A stretch of 64,000 bases of DNA from Chimonanthus salicifolius (lineage: Eukaryota; Streptophyta; Magnoliopsida; Laurales; Calycanthaceae): the NCBI GenBank assembly GCA_013350335.1, contig CM023538.1, positions 62,423,080 through 62,487,079 of the forward strand, given 5' to 3'. Within the stretch, counting starts at the first letter, position 1. Each line of letters opens with the position of its first letter. Under the pieces are notes generated by a model, which searched no databases, was not told the DNA's origin, and worked only from the letters and a program-made list of their open reading frames with translations. Shown here in pieces: positions 1 through 11,060 of the stretch. The position numbers and the translations under genes were made by a program.

Positions 1-338
1 ATGTCTTCTACTCTTATTTCACAGAATACATTGCCTTCATGGATTGTATAATTGGCTCTGCTGCAGATGTCAAATTTCTCTGTGAAAATGGAATAATTGA
101 GAACAAGTTGGGCAGCCATGAACAAGTAGCGGAACTCTTCAAAAACATTACCAGCAACATAACCTTTCACAGAGACAAGTTCTATCTTGCCAATGTTGTG
201 AACGATATAGATCAGTGTTATGGGAATCGATTGCGAATTTTGAAAGCACGCTTGAAGCGCAATTGGTCACTGATTTCGTGTTCATGCTCACCCAAGTCCT
301 TCTTCATCCCCTGCGTCCAGCTATGTGTAAAGAAATAG
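1..338 (+). CDS. DUF247 gene A, 3' part only (subtype I)
   Basis: This is the C-terminal end of a DUF247 (PF03140, UPF0481) protein; the 5' part lies outside the window. The frame is open from base 3 and ends at TAG 336-338. It reads EYIAFMDCIIGSAADVKFL, then CENGIIENKLGSHEQVAELF, the usual DUF247 C-terminal block, and is very close to gene C. The last 30 residues diverge and lack the Trp-rich segment and membrane anchor present in B and D, so the end may be frameshifted or the subtype may lack the anchor. DUF247 proteins are plant-specific and mostly uncharacterised; some grass members determine self-incompatibility. I am sure of the family and unsure whether the gene works. Confidence 0.8.
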   Translation, partial: VFYSYFTEYIAFMDCIIGSAADVKFLCENGIIENKLGSHEQVAELFKNITSNITFHRDKFYLANVVNDIDQCYGNRLRILKARLKRNWSLISCSCSPKSFFIPCVQLCVKK

Positions 339-587
339 GATTTGGCAATTGTATGACTACTCACTTTCATCCAGACCTTCAACTCATTTTAAATCTCTTG
401 TGTTATGTGTTAGATCTTCAATCGTAAATTTGAAGTATTGTGTGTTAGTGATTGCTTCTCTCTCCACTGTATCTGAAAAAAAGAAGAAGAAAAAATGTCA
501 TGTTTGCAAAGTTTGTAATTCTCTGTATTTTTCATCAAAATTACATAAACAGAAGAGATCTCCAACACGGTTAATGAAGAATAGTTT
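339..587. other. 3' flank of gene A
   Basis: AT-rich non-coding DNA. The part around 430-480 (TGTGTTAG followed by CTGTATCTGAAAAA) resembles the DNA just after the stop codons of B (about 3300-3360) and D (about 15,115-15,180), so the genes share their 3' flanks as well as their coding parts. Confidence 0.45.
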
Positions 588-762
588 TTTCCTATTATTT
601 CAGAGAATAGACTGCCTTAATGAGCCTCTCTGCTACTCTGCTAGAGATGTCAGATTCTCTGGTGAAAACTGAAAATGGAACAATCAAGAATAGGATGGGA
701 CTCAATGAACGAGAGATCACCGGCAACATAACATCAAGAATAGTGAGAAAGGTTTTGTGAAT
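588..762 (+). pseudogene. DUF247 scrap A' (subtype I fragment)
   Basis: Base by base this stretch follows the C-terminal block of genes A and C: a TTATTTCAGAGAATA start like A's 5' edge in the window, then GACTGCC, GAAAATGGAACAATCAAGAA (matching the ENGIIEN codons) and ATCACCGGCAACATAACATC (matching the ITSNI codons). Several small indels break the frame and the block equivalent to HEQVAELF is mostly deleted. No protein can be made. It is a leftover of a further subtype I copy between A and B. Confidence 0.75.
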
Positions 763-1720
763 CCAACCTATAATGTTTTATATGATCATGCTTCAATTTT
801 TTAGTTTTTAATAAAAATACAACCAATGGAGTTGAAATTGCAATTTAAATTCGAGATATCAACCAAATTTTATATGAAATAAATTTATCTACTTTATCTT
901 AGTGATTTAAAATTTCTAGACGTCCTTCATTTTTTTAATGACATCTAGATTGTGTTTGGATGAAAGGTAAATTTTACAGGAGTTTTCTTTGAATTGGAGT
1001 TCACTTGAACATGAATTTTCATTGTCTTGTTCGGTAACTTAAGGGAAAGGAAAAGTGATTATCTCTTACCGTAAAGGGTTTTCATATTTGTGGTAGGGAG
1101 GGAAAATTTAGAATTTTCTTTTCCTTTTCCTTAGTTACAAAATGGTTTCATCCCTCTACCTCTAATCTAAATGCAGCGCTAGTGATTTTGACATATAAGA
1201 TGAAGTTGCTATAATTCAAATTTTTAGGTAAAATTTGGTTCATATTCAATCTCATCAATTATTTTTTAAAAAGATTCAAATTGTTATAAAAATTAAATAA
1301 AAAAGACAAAAACACAACTCATATAAGCTTTACTAATTACCTAATAGCATTTAAATTAAAAAAAAATTATTATTTATAATTAACTTGACCCAAATCTGAT
1401 CGTACTCGACCTAAACTCATCCTCACTCAATGACAGTGACACCATCACGGGAGACGGCCTTTTTTTATTTTTCAAAACCCTCAATTCTAAATCATTGTTT
1501 TATCATAATAACTCTTAATAGCATCTAACTGTGCTTGGAGTGTAGGAAATGGGTCCCATCCCATCATCGTTAAGGATTTTCCAGTGTTTGCGGCACTATT
1601 TAAATTGGTGTGCCACCACTACATATGGTCTGAGTGTAGGAGTGAATTTATTATTTAATTATTATTTTTTTAACAATTAGTGTGGATATGAAATGACCGT
1701 AGCATCTTTGAATTTGCTTA
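763..1720. other. Intergenic, nothing recognised
   Basis: AT-rich sequence without a credible ORF, tRNA or clear repeat structure. Confidence 0.4.
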
Positions 1721-1721
1721 C

Positions 1722-1730
1722 TTTATATAC
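1722..1730 (+). promoter_or_regulatory. Candidate TATA box of gene B
   Basis: TTTATATAC lies about 115 bases before the ATG of gene B. A start of transcription some 30 bases further on would leave a 5' UTR of about 90 bases. Inference from sequence only. Confidence 0.4.
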
Positions 1731-1842
1731 TCAGTGCCGATTGTGGTTGGAAGCGTAACACTCTCAGACTTCCGACCTCTAAAATATTGGAGAACTTGTA
1801 TCAGACGGTAAGAGAGGAAGTTGGTTCATTTGTAAACTCGTA

Positions 1843-3231
1843 ATGGAAAGAAAGGATTTAGCAGTGGCAATAGAAGGATATGAAGCTTCTTCTCCGTCCC
1901 CGGAGGAAAGATTCAGATCAAATGGCAGTTGCAAAACGGCTGCCTCTCCGGTTAATATTGCCTTCGTGGATCTAAATCCAGATTGGGTGAAATCCATCGA
2001 CCGAAGGAGTCGAGTCAAACCCAAAAAACTAAAAGCAACATCCACTCGCCCCATTTGCTCCATCTATAGAGTTCCTCACGCCATTCGTCGACACGACATG
2101 AATGCTTACACCCCTCAAGTAATCTCAATTGGCCCATTTCATCGATGCAAAAAAAGGCTGCGAGCGATGGAGGAGCATAAATGGATGTATCTGGATGCAG
2201 TACTAGATCGCCATGGAAGGGATTTCTTGGAGACTCTATTGATGGTTGCAAAGACACTGGAGAAGAGAGCCAGAAATTGTTATTCTGAGGAAATTGAGCT
2301 TAACAGCGATTCTTTTGTGGAGATGATGGTACTCGATGGTGTCTTCATTATTGAGCTCTTATACAGGAGATTTAGCAAACAAAATCATGAAGATGATCCC
2401 ATCTTGAAGTTTGAGTGGCTAAACAATAATGTATTCGAAGACTTAGTGAAGCTGGAAAACCAAATTCCCTTTTTCATTTTGCAACATCTGTTTGATCTTA
2501 TGAATCTTTCCAGCCCTCCTTTTACAGTATTGGCCCTCAATTTCATGCCATGGTTTTTGGCCAAAGCAGATCCTGCAAGCATTTCCAACATGCGCAATAT
2601 GGAAATCCATCATCTTCTCCATTTAGCGCACTCTTATATCCTCCCTCCTCTCACCGAAGTGAAGCTGCCGCCGAAGTATGATGTGAAAATGATCCCTTCT
2701 GCATCTGAACTTCAGAAGGCAGGAATCAAATTTCAGAAACTGGGGGTCGGTAGCTTCCTGGATATAAAATTTCATGATGGAGTGATCGAAATTCCTTCTT
2801 TGAAGATAACAGATAGAACGAATATGCTGTTCCGTAACATTATCGCTTTCGAAGAGTGCTTTATCTATTCCAGGCGTTGCTTCATACCGTACGCCACCTT
2901 CATGGATTGTCTCATCGACTCTGCTGAGGACGTTGGAATTCTCAATGAAAATGAAATCATCGACAACTGGTTGGGCAGCAAGGATGAAGTAGCCCATCTC
3001 TTCAATAAGATTGTGCTAGATACATTACTCGATAGTGATCACCATCTCGTTGATGTTTTCAAAGATATCAATGAGTATTGTGGGCGGCAATGGCCGAGAT
3101 GGCGAGCGGCCTTAATGCGAAATCACTTGAACAATCCATGGACGATCATATCACTCGTTGCAGCTTTCATACTCCTTCTACTCACTATCATACAGACCAT
3201 CTTCGCTTTTCCTAAATTCTCTGTTAAATGA
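1843..3231 (+). CDS. DUF247 gene B, intact (subtype II)
   Basis: Single-exon gene of 462 codons, a usual length for DUF247 (PF03140). After a variable N-terminus come CSIYRVPHAIRR and YTPQVISIGPFHR (about residues 70-102), the MMVLDGVFIIELLYR block (about 165), LENQIPFFILQHLFDL (about 205-220), a divergent middle, and the C-terminal FMDCLIDSAEDVGIL block. It ends in a hydrophobic segment after NNPWTIISLVAA (about residues 430-455), the usual DUF247 membrane anchor. The first ATG in frame is used. It is very similar to gene D and is the only copy in the window without a break. Biochemical function is unknown; in grasses, paired DUF247 genes at the S and Z loci control self-incompatibility, but nothing here shows that role. 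Confidence 0.93.
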   Translation: MERKDLAVAIEGYEASSPSPEERFRSNGSCKTAASPVNIAFVDLNPDWVKSIDRRSRVKPKKLKATSTRPICSIYRVPHAIRRHDMNAYTPQVISIGPFHRCKKRLRAMEEHKWMYLDAVLDRHGRDFLETLLMVAKTLEKRARNCYSEEIELNSDSFVEMMVLDGVFIIELLYRRFSKQNHEDDPILKFEWLNNNVFEDLVKLENQIPFFILQHLFDLMNLSSPPFTVLALNFMPWFLAKADPASISNMRNMEIHHLLHLAHSYILPPLTEVKLPPKYDVKMIPSASELQKAGIKFQKLGVGSFLDIKFHDGVIEIPSLKITDRTNMLFRNIIAFEECFIYSRRCFIPYATFMDCLIDSAEDVGILNENEIIDNWLGSKDEVAHLFNKIVLDTLLDSDHHLVDVFKDINEYCGRQWPRWRAALMRNHLNNPWTIISLVAAFILLLLTIIQTIFAFPKFSVK

Positions 3232-5128
3232 AGTCTTCTTTTTTTGCTTATGATGAATTTCTCGTGTTCGGTATCGAATCCATAGCTCTGTAATGTATTA
3301 TGTGTTAAATTTCCACCCTTCCGTCTTTGTCGTTGATCCATCTGCAAAATATGAGAAATTATAAACAGCATATTTAATGATTTTTATTTTTTCTGAAAGG
3401 AATTCCCAATTAATCAAGGAGGGTTATCTTATAATGGATCAAGAAACAATTTTCTTGACAATGACGGAGAGCTCCCTCTTTCTACAAAATTTATGAAGAG
3501 ATTATTATTATTATTATTTTTAAAAATAAAAAAATAAAACCCCACTTTCCTGACCCGATAGTTGTGACCGTCTGTCCAATTACTATTAGTTTTGATTGGA
3601 CGGGTTACTCTGGACCACTTGTGAATAGAGTTACAATAATGAGAGACATGTCATCAAATAATGGATGAATCTGTTTAAATGAGTTTATTTGATAAGTGAT
3701 TATACGATATCAAGTATATTAATTTTCATTATCAATTGATGATTTAAATCATATAATCTTCACCTTTAAATCTTGATGAGTATAAAATCATTGATTTTTA
3801 AAAATTTAAAATAAGAGATGAAGTGACAACCTACTCATATGTCTTCTTTAGATCACATCTAACTATATGGGCCCAAGATCCATTAGATGACATGTTTGAT
3901 TAGGGATTCTCAGTACAAAAGGTCTAGGTAGATATATAAGTTGAGTTGGATTTGAGATTTGTCTAAATCGGATCAATCCACGTCCAAGCCCAAGTCCAGA
4001 CTCAGGCACTTTAACATACACATGGGGCTCGGGTTTAGGCTAGGTGAGCCTAAAACTTGGCATACTCCACCCAATTTATAGTTCTAACTAAGATGTAACT
4101 GTATACTTAATTGTACACTCATTGATGTAATGAAGATGGTATATTAGATAGAGATAAAGAGGATACAAAAATATAATTGAGTTTCACCTTAATGTCTCAT
4201 AAAATGGAGCAATTCAATGCAATATATTAGAGAGATAAAAAAGTACATTCTTGTAATCTAGATGTTGTGAGTTCAAATCTTATGAACGTTTATATTAAAA
4301 ATCAATCAATGGTAACAAGTTTGTCAAGTTCAAATTAAAAATCAACTCTAATTTTGTTGGGATAATGATGACATTAGAGATTAAAAAGAAAAATGAACAA
4401 TTGGATAAGAAGAATGATTATAAAGAAATTCTCTTCCTCATCAAATTATTAGGTGTTCATTTAAAAGAAAAAGGTTTAAAATCAAACAATAAATTAAGAA
4501 ACAAAACTGTTTTAAAATTAGAAAATCAATCAAGAAATATTTCTCATATGAAATCAATCTCCGAAGGGATAATAAATTGTTCATAACCTTTAATAATTTT
4601 ACAACTAAATAAGAAGGGCAGGTCTCACAAATGCAGGGGCTTTGATCTCTCAAGTTAGAGGAAAGGGAAAAAATGACTAGATAGATTATCGTGAAAGCTA
4701 TTTTGGTATAAAAAATACTTAAGATTAAAAAAATCTATTGGATAATTTTTTTACCTATTTTGATCAATCCAATGATGAGCATGTATCAAAGAAACTTTGT
4801 AAAAGATCATACCTAAATTAAAAGAAAAATTAATCCTAATGACTTAAATTCATCATGAACTAAGTTCTATTTAGGATTAGGGTTCAAATCTAACTTAAGC
4901 CATATTTGCATCTAAGACCTGCTCAAGAGTCCGCTGTAGAGAAATTAATTCGAGATTTGAACGCGGCTGAAGGAGTGGTAGAAGCCCTATTTCCATCAAT
5001 ATATCATGTTAAGGATAGGGAGAATTTGTTCAAACCATAAATAAACTCTATTTGGATAGAATTCGTACAAAGAAAATTATATAGTTGAATTATTTTGACT
5101 AACATTTAGTTTGACAGACGAGTTTCTA
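3232..5128. other. Intergenic, nothing firm
   Basis: The first 150 bases resemble the 3' flank of gene D (GATCCATCTGC and AAATTATAAACAGC in both). The rest is AT-rich. Short ORFs around 4365-4650 on both strands are lysine- or leucine-rich low-complexity translations and are not supported. Confidence 0.4.
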
Positions 5129-5213
5129 TTATGAAGGTTCGAGATGAATTTGGAGGTGGTAATCATATTCACGCACAATCTCTCCAATATCAATCAAAAC
5201 GACAAAGACGAAA

Positions 5214-5579
5214 GTGGTGGCTGAAAGTATGATCCAATATCTTCTTTGTAGACCAATTAAGTTCAAGGATGAGTTTCTTTCAACCAGAGGAAATGATGCA
5301 GCCATCCGAAGCCAAATCAAATTGGGTGAAATTGAGAAAAACCCATTAAACAAAAATGGGGCCCATATGAATTTAATTTTAAGCCGAATTGAAGTTAGAG
5401 TTGATGGAGGGAAGAGAGGGTCCCTAGATGATCTTAATGGACCCATTTCTACCCGAATCATAGCCCATTTAAGTCAACTGGGCCTGGTCCATTTGGGAGG
5501 CATTTCGAGCCCACAACTCCAAGGAATTAAACCCGTTCGATACCCAGATAAACCCAACTCGAAAATCCATGTCAGATGA
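5214..5579 (+). other. Unassigned open frame, 121 codons
   Basis: An open frame (first codon GTG in the longest version, internal ATG present) of less AT-rich sequence than its surroundings. The opposite strand is also open (5129-5461). I recognise no domain in either. A decayed retrotransposon piece is possible. Not called as a gene. Confidence 0.2.
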
Positions 5580-7090
5580 TGTGTATTTCTCTGTGGACTC
5601 CACTGAATGCCAACTGAGCAATAAAAAACAGCAAGCTGGGCCCGTTTGGAATCAATTAGAAACCCAAAACTTGGAATGATTGTTGGGCCTCTAAACTCAA
5701 AGAAATCTGGACTTTCTTGGCTAAGAAGCAGGAACGTGCAAGTTAGGTCTACTCTCTACTGAGCCTGGGTTTTTGGAAGACAGATTTTGGAGTGATTTTA
5801 GTTATCTGTTTTTCAAGGTAATAAATGGATTCGGTTGTTAAAATTTAACCCAGATAGAGACAATCTAAGCAGGTGTTTTTCTGTAATTTTTTTTTTATAT
5901 CCAATAATTAAGTAAAGACAGCAGGCCCAATAGGCTAGCAGGCCCTATTGGATCTAATTGATTTTCTTCCCTTTATAGTCAAATTAAGACTTATAAATTC
6001 GGTGTTTAACCACGCTTTGTGACGACACACAGAAAATTTGAGTTGAATTCTATGCATTGTTTGCTTGTTGAGTCTCCAAGTTTAGTGAGTCTCTTAATTG
6101 AGTTTCTTCTGGATCATATTTCAGTTTGTGTTTGAATTAAATTTTAATCTATGTGTTGAATGTTTGTATGGTGAATTTAATTTGTTCATGTCTTGCATGT
6201 TTCAATTAATTGATTAAATTTTAATTCCATATTCAAATCGATTTATTAGAAGATTCTTCGACTTTCAATCCGAATTCGAGTCGGATTAGAATTCATATGT
6301 ATTTAATTTTTTAATTGCATTTTAGTTCAGTTTAATTGAGTGCGTCAAAACTTAACATTCGAATTTCCAATTGTTCATTGCAATTGAATTCTTAGTATCC
6401 CTAATTTCATTTGTGAATTTTGTCCCGTCGAAATTTGAACTATCTCTTCCTTTGATAGTGAGAGTGAGAGTGAAAGTTGGATATCTAGGGTTTCATTTCA
6501 AATTCCTTGATAGGATCTCGAGTATAAAACCTTATTTTCACATTGATGGTTTAAGTAGGTGTTAAACCCTCTATTAGCCGTCATCAAATCGCAATCACAG
6601 GCCATAAAGGGTCAAAAAGAAAGGATCACTGTCGTCCGTTGATGGTCACAAAGAGAGAGGGATCGCCGTCTCTAGTCATAGGAGAGGGATCACTGTCGCC
6701 GTAAAGGGAGAGAAGACCCAGGGGTCATGACAAAGTGAGTCAGAAAGTAGAGAAGTGAATTAAGGCAAATGTATTATGGAATATGAAAAATCGAACTGAT
6801 ACATGTTCGTTTAAAATGTAAGGTATGACATGTCAAGTCAGGCCAATTTTAGAAAGATGTGTCCACCATCTTTCTATTAATCACCATCTGGACACTTGCT
6901 GAAAGTCGAAACATATAAAATGGCAAAATAACCTAAATAAAATTCATTGGTTAATTTAAGTTTGGTGTTATAGTAAAACAGATGGATTCTATGTAACAGA
7001 ACTGAATCAGGGAGTCCATTAATTTGAGTTCAAATTATTAGACATTAAACCGTGAGTTCACATTGGGTTGCATGCAATTTCACCCATAAA
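5580..7090. other. Intergenic, nothing firm
   Basis: Contains stretches such as GCAGGCCCAATAGGCTAGCAGG near 5920 and a GA-rich, CG-containing stretch at 6590-6730 that look repeat-derived, but no ends, duplications or coding domains could be defined. Confidence 0.35.
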
Positions 7091-7113
7091 AGCAAATATT
7101 ATTTTTTACGGGT

Positions 7114-7352
7114 GGCCATCTTAACACCGACAAAATCTTTTAAGAGATACGGGATAGAGCGAAATGCCCACTTTACTTTTACCGGTGCACCGCTCAACAA
7201 ATATCAGTGTACCGATAACACGCCTCTCTGCATGTATATGTTCTGTATACCGGTGCACCGGTATTTGTTGAGCGGTGTATCGGTAGGAGTAAAATGGGTA
7301 TTTCACTCTATTCCATATCTCTTAAAAGATTTTGTCCGTGTTAAGATGGGTG
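7114..7352. repeat. Long hairpin (foldback element)
   Basis: Two arms of about 92 bases, 7114-7205 and 7261-7352, are near-perfect inverted complements (GGCCATCTTAACACCGAC at one end, GTCCGTGTTAAGATGGGTGA at the other) around a 55-base spacer, which contains a further copy of the CCGGTGCACCG motif. The arms create spurious open frames on both strands. It directly abuts the larger palindromic element that follows. Confidence 0.85.
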
Positions 7353-8727
7353 ACCTTTAATAAAGGCGCCCAATTCGGATATCCCTTTTTCTGCCACAAC
7401 ACCTGTTTTCAAATTTCACGTGTAAATTACCATTTTGCCCACCTACTTTGAACGATTATACGGTCAAATTTTCACATCCTTCGAACCATAGAATCGTTCG
7501 ATCCTTCGAACGATGCTACATTAAAAAATTGAACAGTATAAATTTTTTTTTTTTAATTTTAAAGTTATTTTTTAAGCACTGTGTATTTTTAAAATGTCTT
7601 AAATTAAATATCTGGACTAATTATGATAGCCTGATAAAAATACTTTAAGAATTCAAGGTCTTTTGACACTCCCAAATGCTTAAAACACAGTGTTTTACAA
7701 ATAAGGGTATCCCATTGCTGTGTGGAAAATATATTTGAGAGTGTCAAAAGACTTTAAAGTGTTAAAGTATTTTTATCAGGTTATCATAATTAGTCCAGAT
7801 ATTCAATTTGAGAAATTTTAGAAATACACAGTGGTTAAAAAATAATTTTAAAGTTTTAAAGGAGATATCGACAACATAGACAGTTATTTTTTAAGCACTG
7901 TGTATTTCCAAAATTTCTCAAATTGAATATTTAGACTAATTACGATAACTTGATAAAAATACTTTAATACTTCAAGGTCTTTTGATATTCTCAAATATAT
8001 TTTCTACACACCCAAGGGATACCCTTATTTGTAAAACACTGTGTTTTAAGTATTTGGGAGTGTCAAAAGACCTTGAATTCTTAAACTATTTTTATCAGAT
8101 TATTATAGTTAGTCCGGATATTCAATTTGAGAAATTTTAGAAATACACAGTGCTTAAAAAATAACTGTCTATGTTGTCGATATCTCCTTTAAAACTTTAA
8201 AATTATTTTTTAAGCACTGTGTATTTTCAAAATTTTTCAAATTGAATATCCGGACTAATTACGATAACCTGATAAAAATACTTTAAGATTTAAAGGTCTT
8301 TTGACACTCTCAAATATATTTTGCACACAGCCAATGGATACCCTTATTTGTAAAACACTGTGTTTTAAGTATTTGAGAGTATCAAAAGACCTTGAATTTT
8401 TAAAGTATTTTTATCAGGCTATCGTAATTAGTCTGGATATTTAATTTGAGAAATTTTGAAAATACACCGTACTTAAAAAATAACTTTAAAATTAAAATAA
8501 AAAAAATCAATTTTGTTAGTGTAGCATCATTAAAATGATCCTTTGAAGTTTGAACGATGCTATGGTTCAGAACGGTGTGAAAATTTAACTGTATAATCAT
8601 TTGAAGTAGGTGGGTAAAATAGTAATTTACAGGTAAAATTTGATAGTAATTTACACGTAAAATTTGAAAAGAAGTGTTTCGTGAGGGAGAAAGCTGGCGT
8701 CCCAATGGGCGGCCTTAATAAAGTCTT
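7350..8727. mobile_element. Foldback element made of three nested palindromes
   Basis: The whole stretch is an inverted repeat centred near 8024. Three units of 281 bases (7565-7845, 7884-8164, 8203-8483) repeat with an exact period of 319. Each unit is itself a palindrome, beginning TTATTTTTTAAGCACTGTG and ending with the complement. The two 38-base spacers (7846-7883 and 8165-8202) are exact reverse complements of each other. Outer arms (about 7350-7564 and 8484-8727) match in reverse, including the run after TTTCACGTGTAAATTACCA. No transposase is encoded. Foldback or MULE-type non-autonomous elements can have this form; the family is inferred. No target duplication was established. Confidence 0.85.
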
Positions 8728-9244
8728 ATTTACAAAAAATCTAAATATCTGAACGATCCTTAACCATTTTCCCACATTAAACTTATTTTGGTGTTAACAA
8801 TATTTGAAAGGACCAAGACCTAAAGAACAGCTCACAAATCTACAACATTGAATACTAATGGGGCCCACTAAAGTTATTACTTACAGTAAAAATTTATTGA
8901 TCCGTGATATTCAAAAAATTAAATACAAAAAGCAATTCTAGCCATATGATCGAATACATTAAATTAATTCATTTATTGCTTGTTTTATTCTTAATTTTAA
9001 TCCATAACAAATGATAAGAAATTAAAAATTAAAAATTAAATAATTGATCTTATAATTTTTAAATAGAAATATAACTTATACTTAGTGGGGCCACCACTAC
9101 TCCCCATTCTGTTTACGTTCATTTGTTCCTTCCGTCCGTTTCTAATTCTTCTTTGATCCAAAGCCAAATCCAAATCCTCTTAGGGGGGAAACATTTTTTA
9201 TTCGATTAGGTTGCTGCCAGTGTGAGAGTTGATTCTGCTGATGA
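8728..9244. other. Region upstream of gene C
   Basis: AT-rich DNA followed by a CT-rich stretch (about 9110-9180) before the ATG of gene C. No clear TATA box. An ATG at 9241 overlaps the gene C start in another frame. Confidence 0.35.
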
Positions 9245-10627
9245 ATGGAGACGGCAGAAAAGGCCGACGATCAAAACGGAGGGGGAGATGCTGCAGAGGT
9301 ACCCATAGAAGCATTTGAGAATGGGATCAGCCAAGCACAGCCGACAGGAGCTGCTGTTTTGGTGGGTAGTGGAAGCCGATCAGATGGCAATCACGACGGG
9401 CCAAATCCGGAGAAGAAGCCCTTTTTAGATCCAAAGCGGGTGCAGTCATTCAAACGAAGACTCCTTGAAAATAGACGTCAAGCATTGGAACAATTAGTGC
9501 CTACTACCGGATTCTTCATTCAAAGAGTCCCCGACTGCCTCCGGCAACTCGACGAGAGAGCCTACACCCCTCAATTCATCTCAATTGGCCCATTTCACTA
9601 TGATAAAAGAAGCACTCACCTGAAAGATATGGAGAAGCACAAAATGAGGTATCTAAATGACATCGTTGATCGCATTGGAGAGGGCTGCTTGGAGGGGTTC
9701 ATGACGGCTGTTAAGGTTTTGGAGCCAATAGCCCGTTCATTTTACTCCGAGAACATCGACCTCGACAGCAATTCTTTTGTGTAGATGATGGTACTAGATG
9801 GTTGCTTCATCATTGAGCTATTTCTCAAGGCATACAATGAAGATGAGGACTCTCTCTTGTTAAGTTCAGAAGCGCAAGAAATAGCTATTGACTTGCTCAA
9901 GCTGGAAAATCAAATTCCATTTGTCATTCTCCAACATCTATTTGATCTAATGAATCTCTACAATCCTTCTCTTCCACAATTGGCTCTTACTTTCTTCAAT
10001 TTCTTTCAGCCCAATTATCAAAAGCTCAGCCGGCTTTTCTCTCATCGCCATCTACTCCATTTACTTCACGCTAGTCTCCGCTCCACTTCTATGGAGATGG
10101 TGTTACACAATGGCGGCGACATCAAAATGACCCACTCTGCATCTGCACTCCGACATGCAGGAATTAAGATCAAGAATGGCATTGCAGATACCTTCTTGGA
10201 CATAAGATTTCAAAAGGAAAATTCAGTTATGGAAATCCCCACTTTTACTGTTGAACACAACGCCATCCCTGTTTTATTGAACCTTGTCGCGTTGGAGCAC
10301 TCTGGTGTCTTCTACCCCTGTTTCATGGAATACATTTCCTTCATGAATTGCCTCATGGGTACTGCTACTGATGTTAGATTTCTATGTGAAAATGGAATAA
10401 TCGAGAATAGATTGGGCAGCCATGAACAAGTAGCAGATCTCTTCAAAAAGATCACAAGCAACATAATATCACATAGAAAGGGTGTCTATCTTCTTGATGT
10501 TTATAATGATATTAATCGGAGTTTTGGGAACAAATTTCACATTTCGAGAGCAGGCTTCAATCAGAAGTTTCACTGGTTTTTGTCGTTCCTGTCAAGAAGA
10601 AGAAATGGTAATTGTTTCAATGCATAG
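9245..10627 (+). pseudogene. DUF247 gene C with an in-frame TAG (subtype I)
   Basis: A DUF247 (PF03140) reading frame of 460 sense-length codons interrupted by TAG at 9782-9784. The N-terminal part (179 codons) has RAYTPQFISIGPFHYD; after the stop the same frame continues with MMVLDGCFIIELF, LENQIPFVILQHLFDLMNL and CENGIIENRLGSHEQVADLF. B and D have GAG or CAG at the TAG position, so a single CAG-to-TAG change explains it. The end lacks the WTIISL anchor; a hydrophobic stretch (SLTISVYLLLPLLFLV) lies just downstream in another frame, suggesting a second, frameshifting change near 10,560-10,610. Closest relative is gene A. Probably a recent pseudogene; a truncated 179-residue product, translation re-started at 9785 or an assembly error cannot be excluded. 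Confidence 0.85.
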
Positions 10628-10659
10628 CCTTACAATCTCCGTCTACCTTCTCCTCCCAT

Positions 10660-11060
10660 TACTATTTCTGGTGTGATTGCTCCCTCTCGCATGGAAGCTC
10701 CAATTCTACACGACTGGTTTCGGTTGGACTTGGCTAAAAGACCTTTGGGACTGAGCTGCTTTCTCTGGCAGGCCCAACAGGCCCAGTTGTGTAACTTGTA
10801 ATGCCCAAACATATAAGGGCTTTAATGAGCTGTACTTTTCTCTAGTGGGTTGAGAAGAAGAGAGAAGAAATCAGAGAGGAAAGAGAGATTGTGAAGTGGG
10901 GAAAGGGAAGGGTTGGATAATCCCTTTAACCCGTCCGGTATTCTCTTCGTAGTGAAATAGTGTGATGTACGCTCTGTGTAGATAGGGGGTTTTGTCGAAC
11001 CACCTAGTTCTTTCTCCTTGTATGTGTGTGATTGCATTGATTTGGATGATTTCTATTTTC
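10660..11060 (+). mobile_element. Probable solo LTR or LTR fragment
   Basis: The stretch has the layout of a plant LTR: a GA-rich transcribed part (10,850-10,920), then TAACCCGTCCGGTATTCTCT, GTAGTGAAATAGTGTGATGT and a TTGTCGAACCACCTAGTTCT-type tail. It begins just after the end of gene C. Exact ends and a target duplication were not found, so the limits are approximate. Confidence 0.45.

Noticed and set aside
2015..3371. Minus-strand open frames across DUF247 gene B
   Set aside because: They are mirror frames of a well supported plus-strand gene and show no domain.
7448..8775. Open frames on both strands within the palindromic element
   Set aside because: They are AT-rich translations of the inverted repeats and mirror each other.
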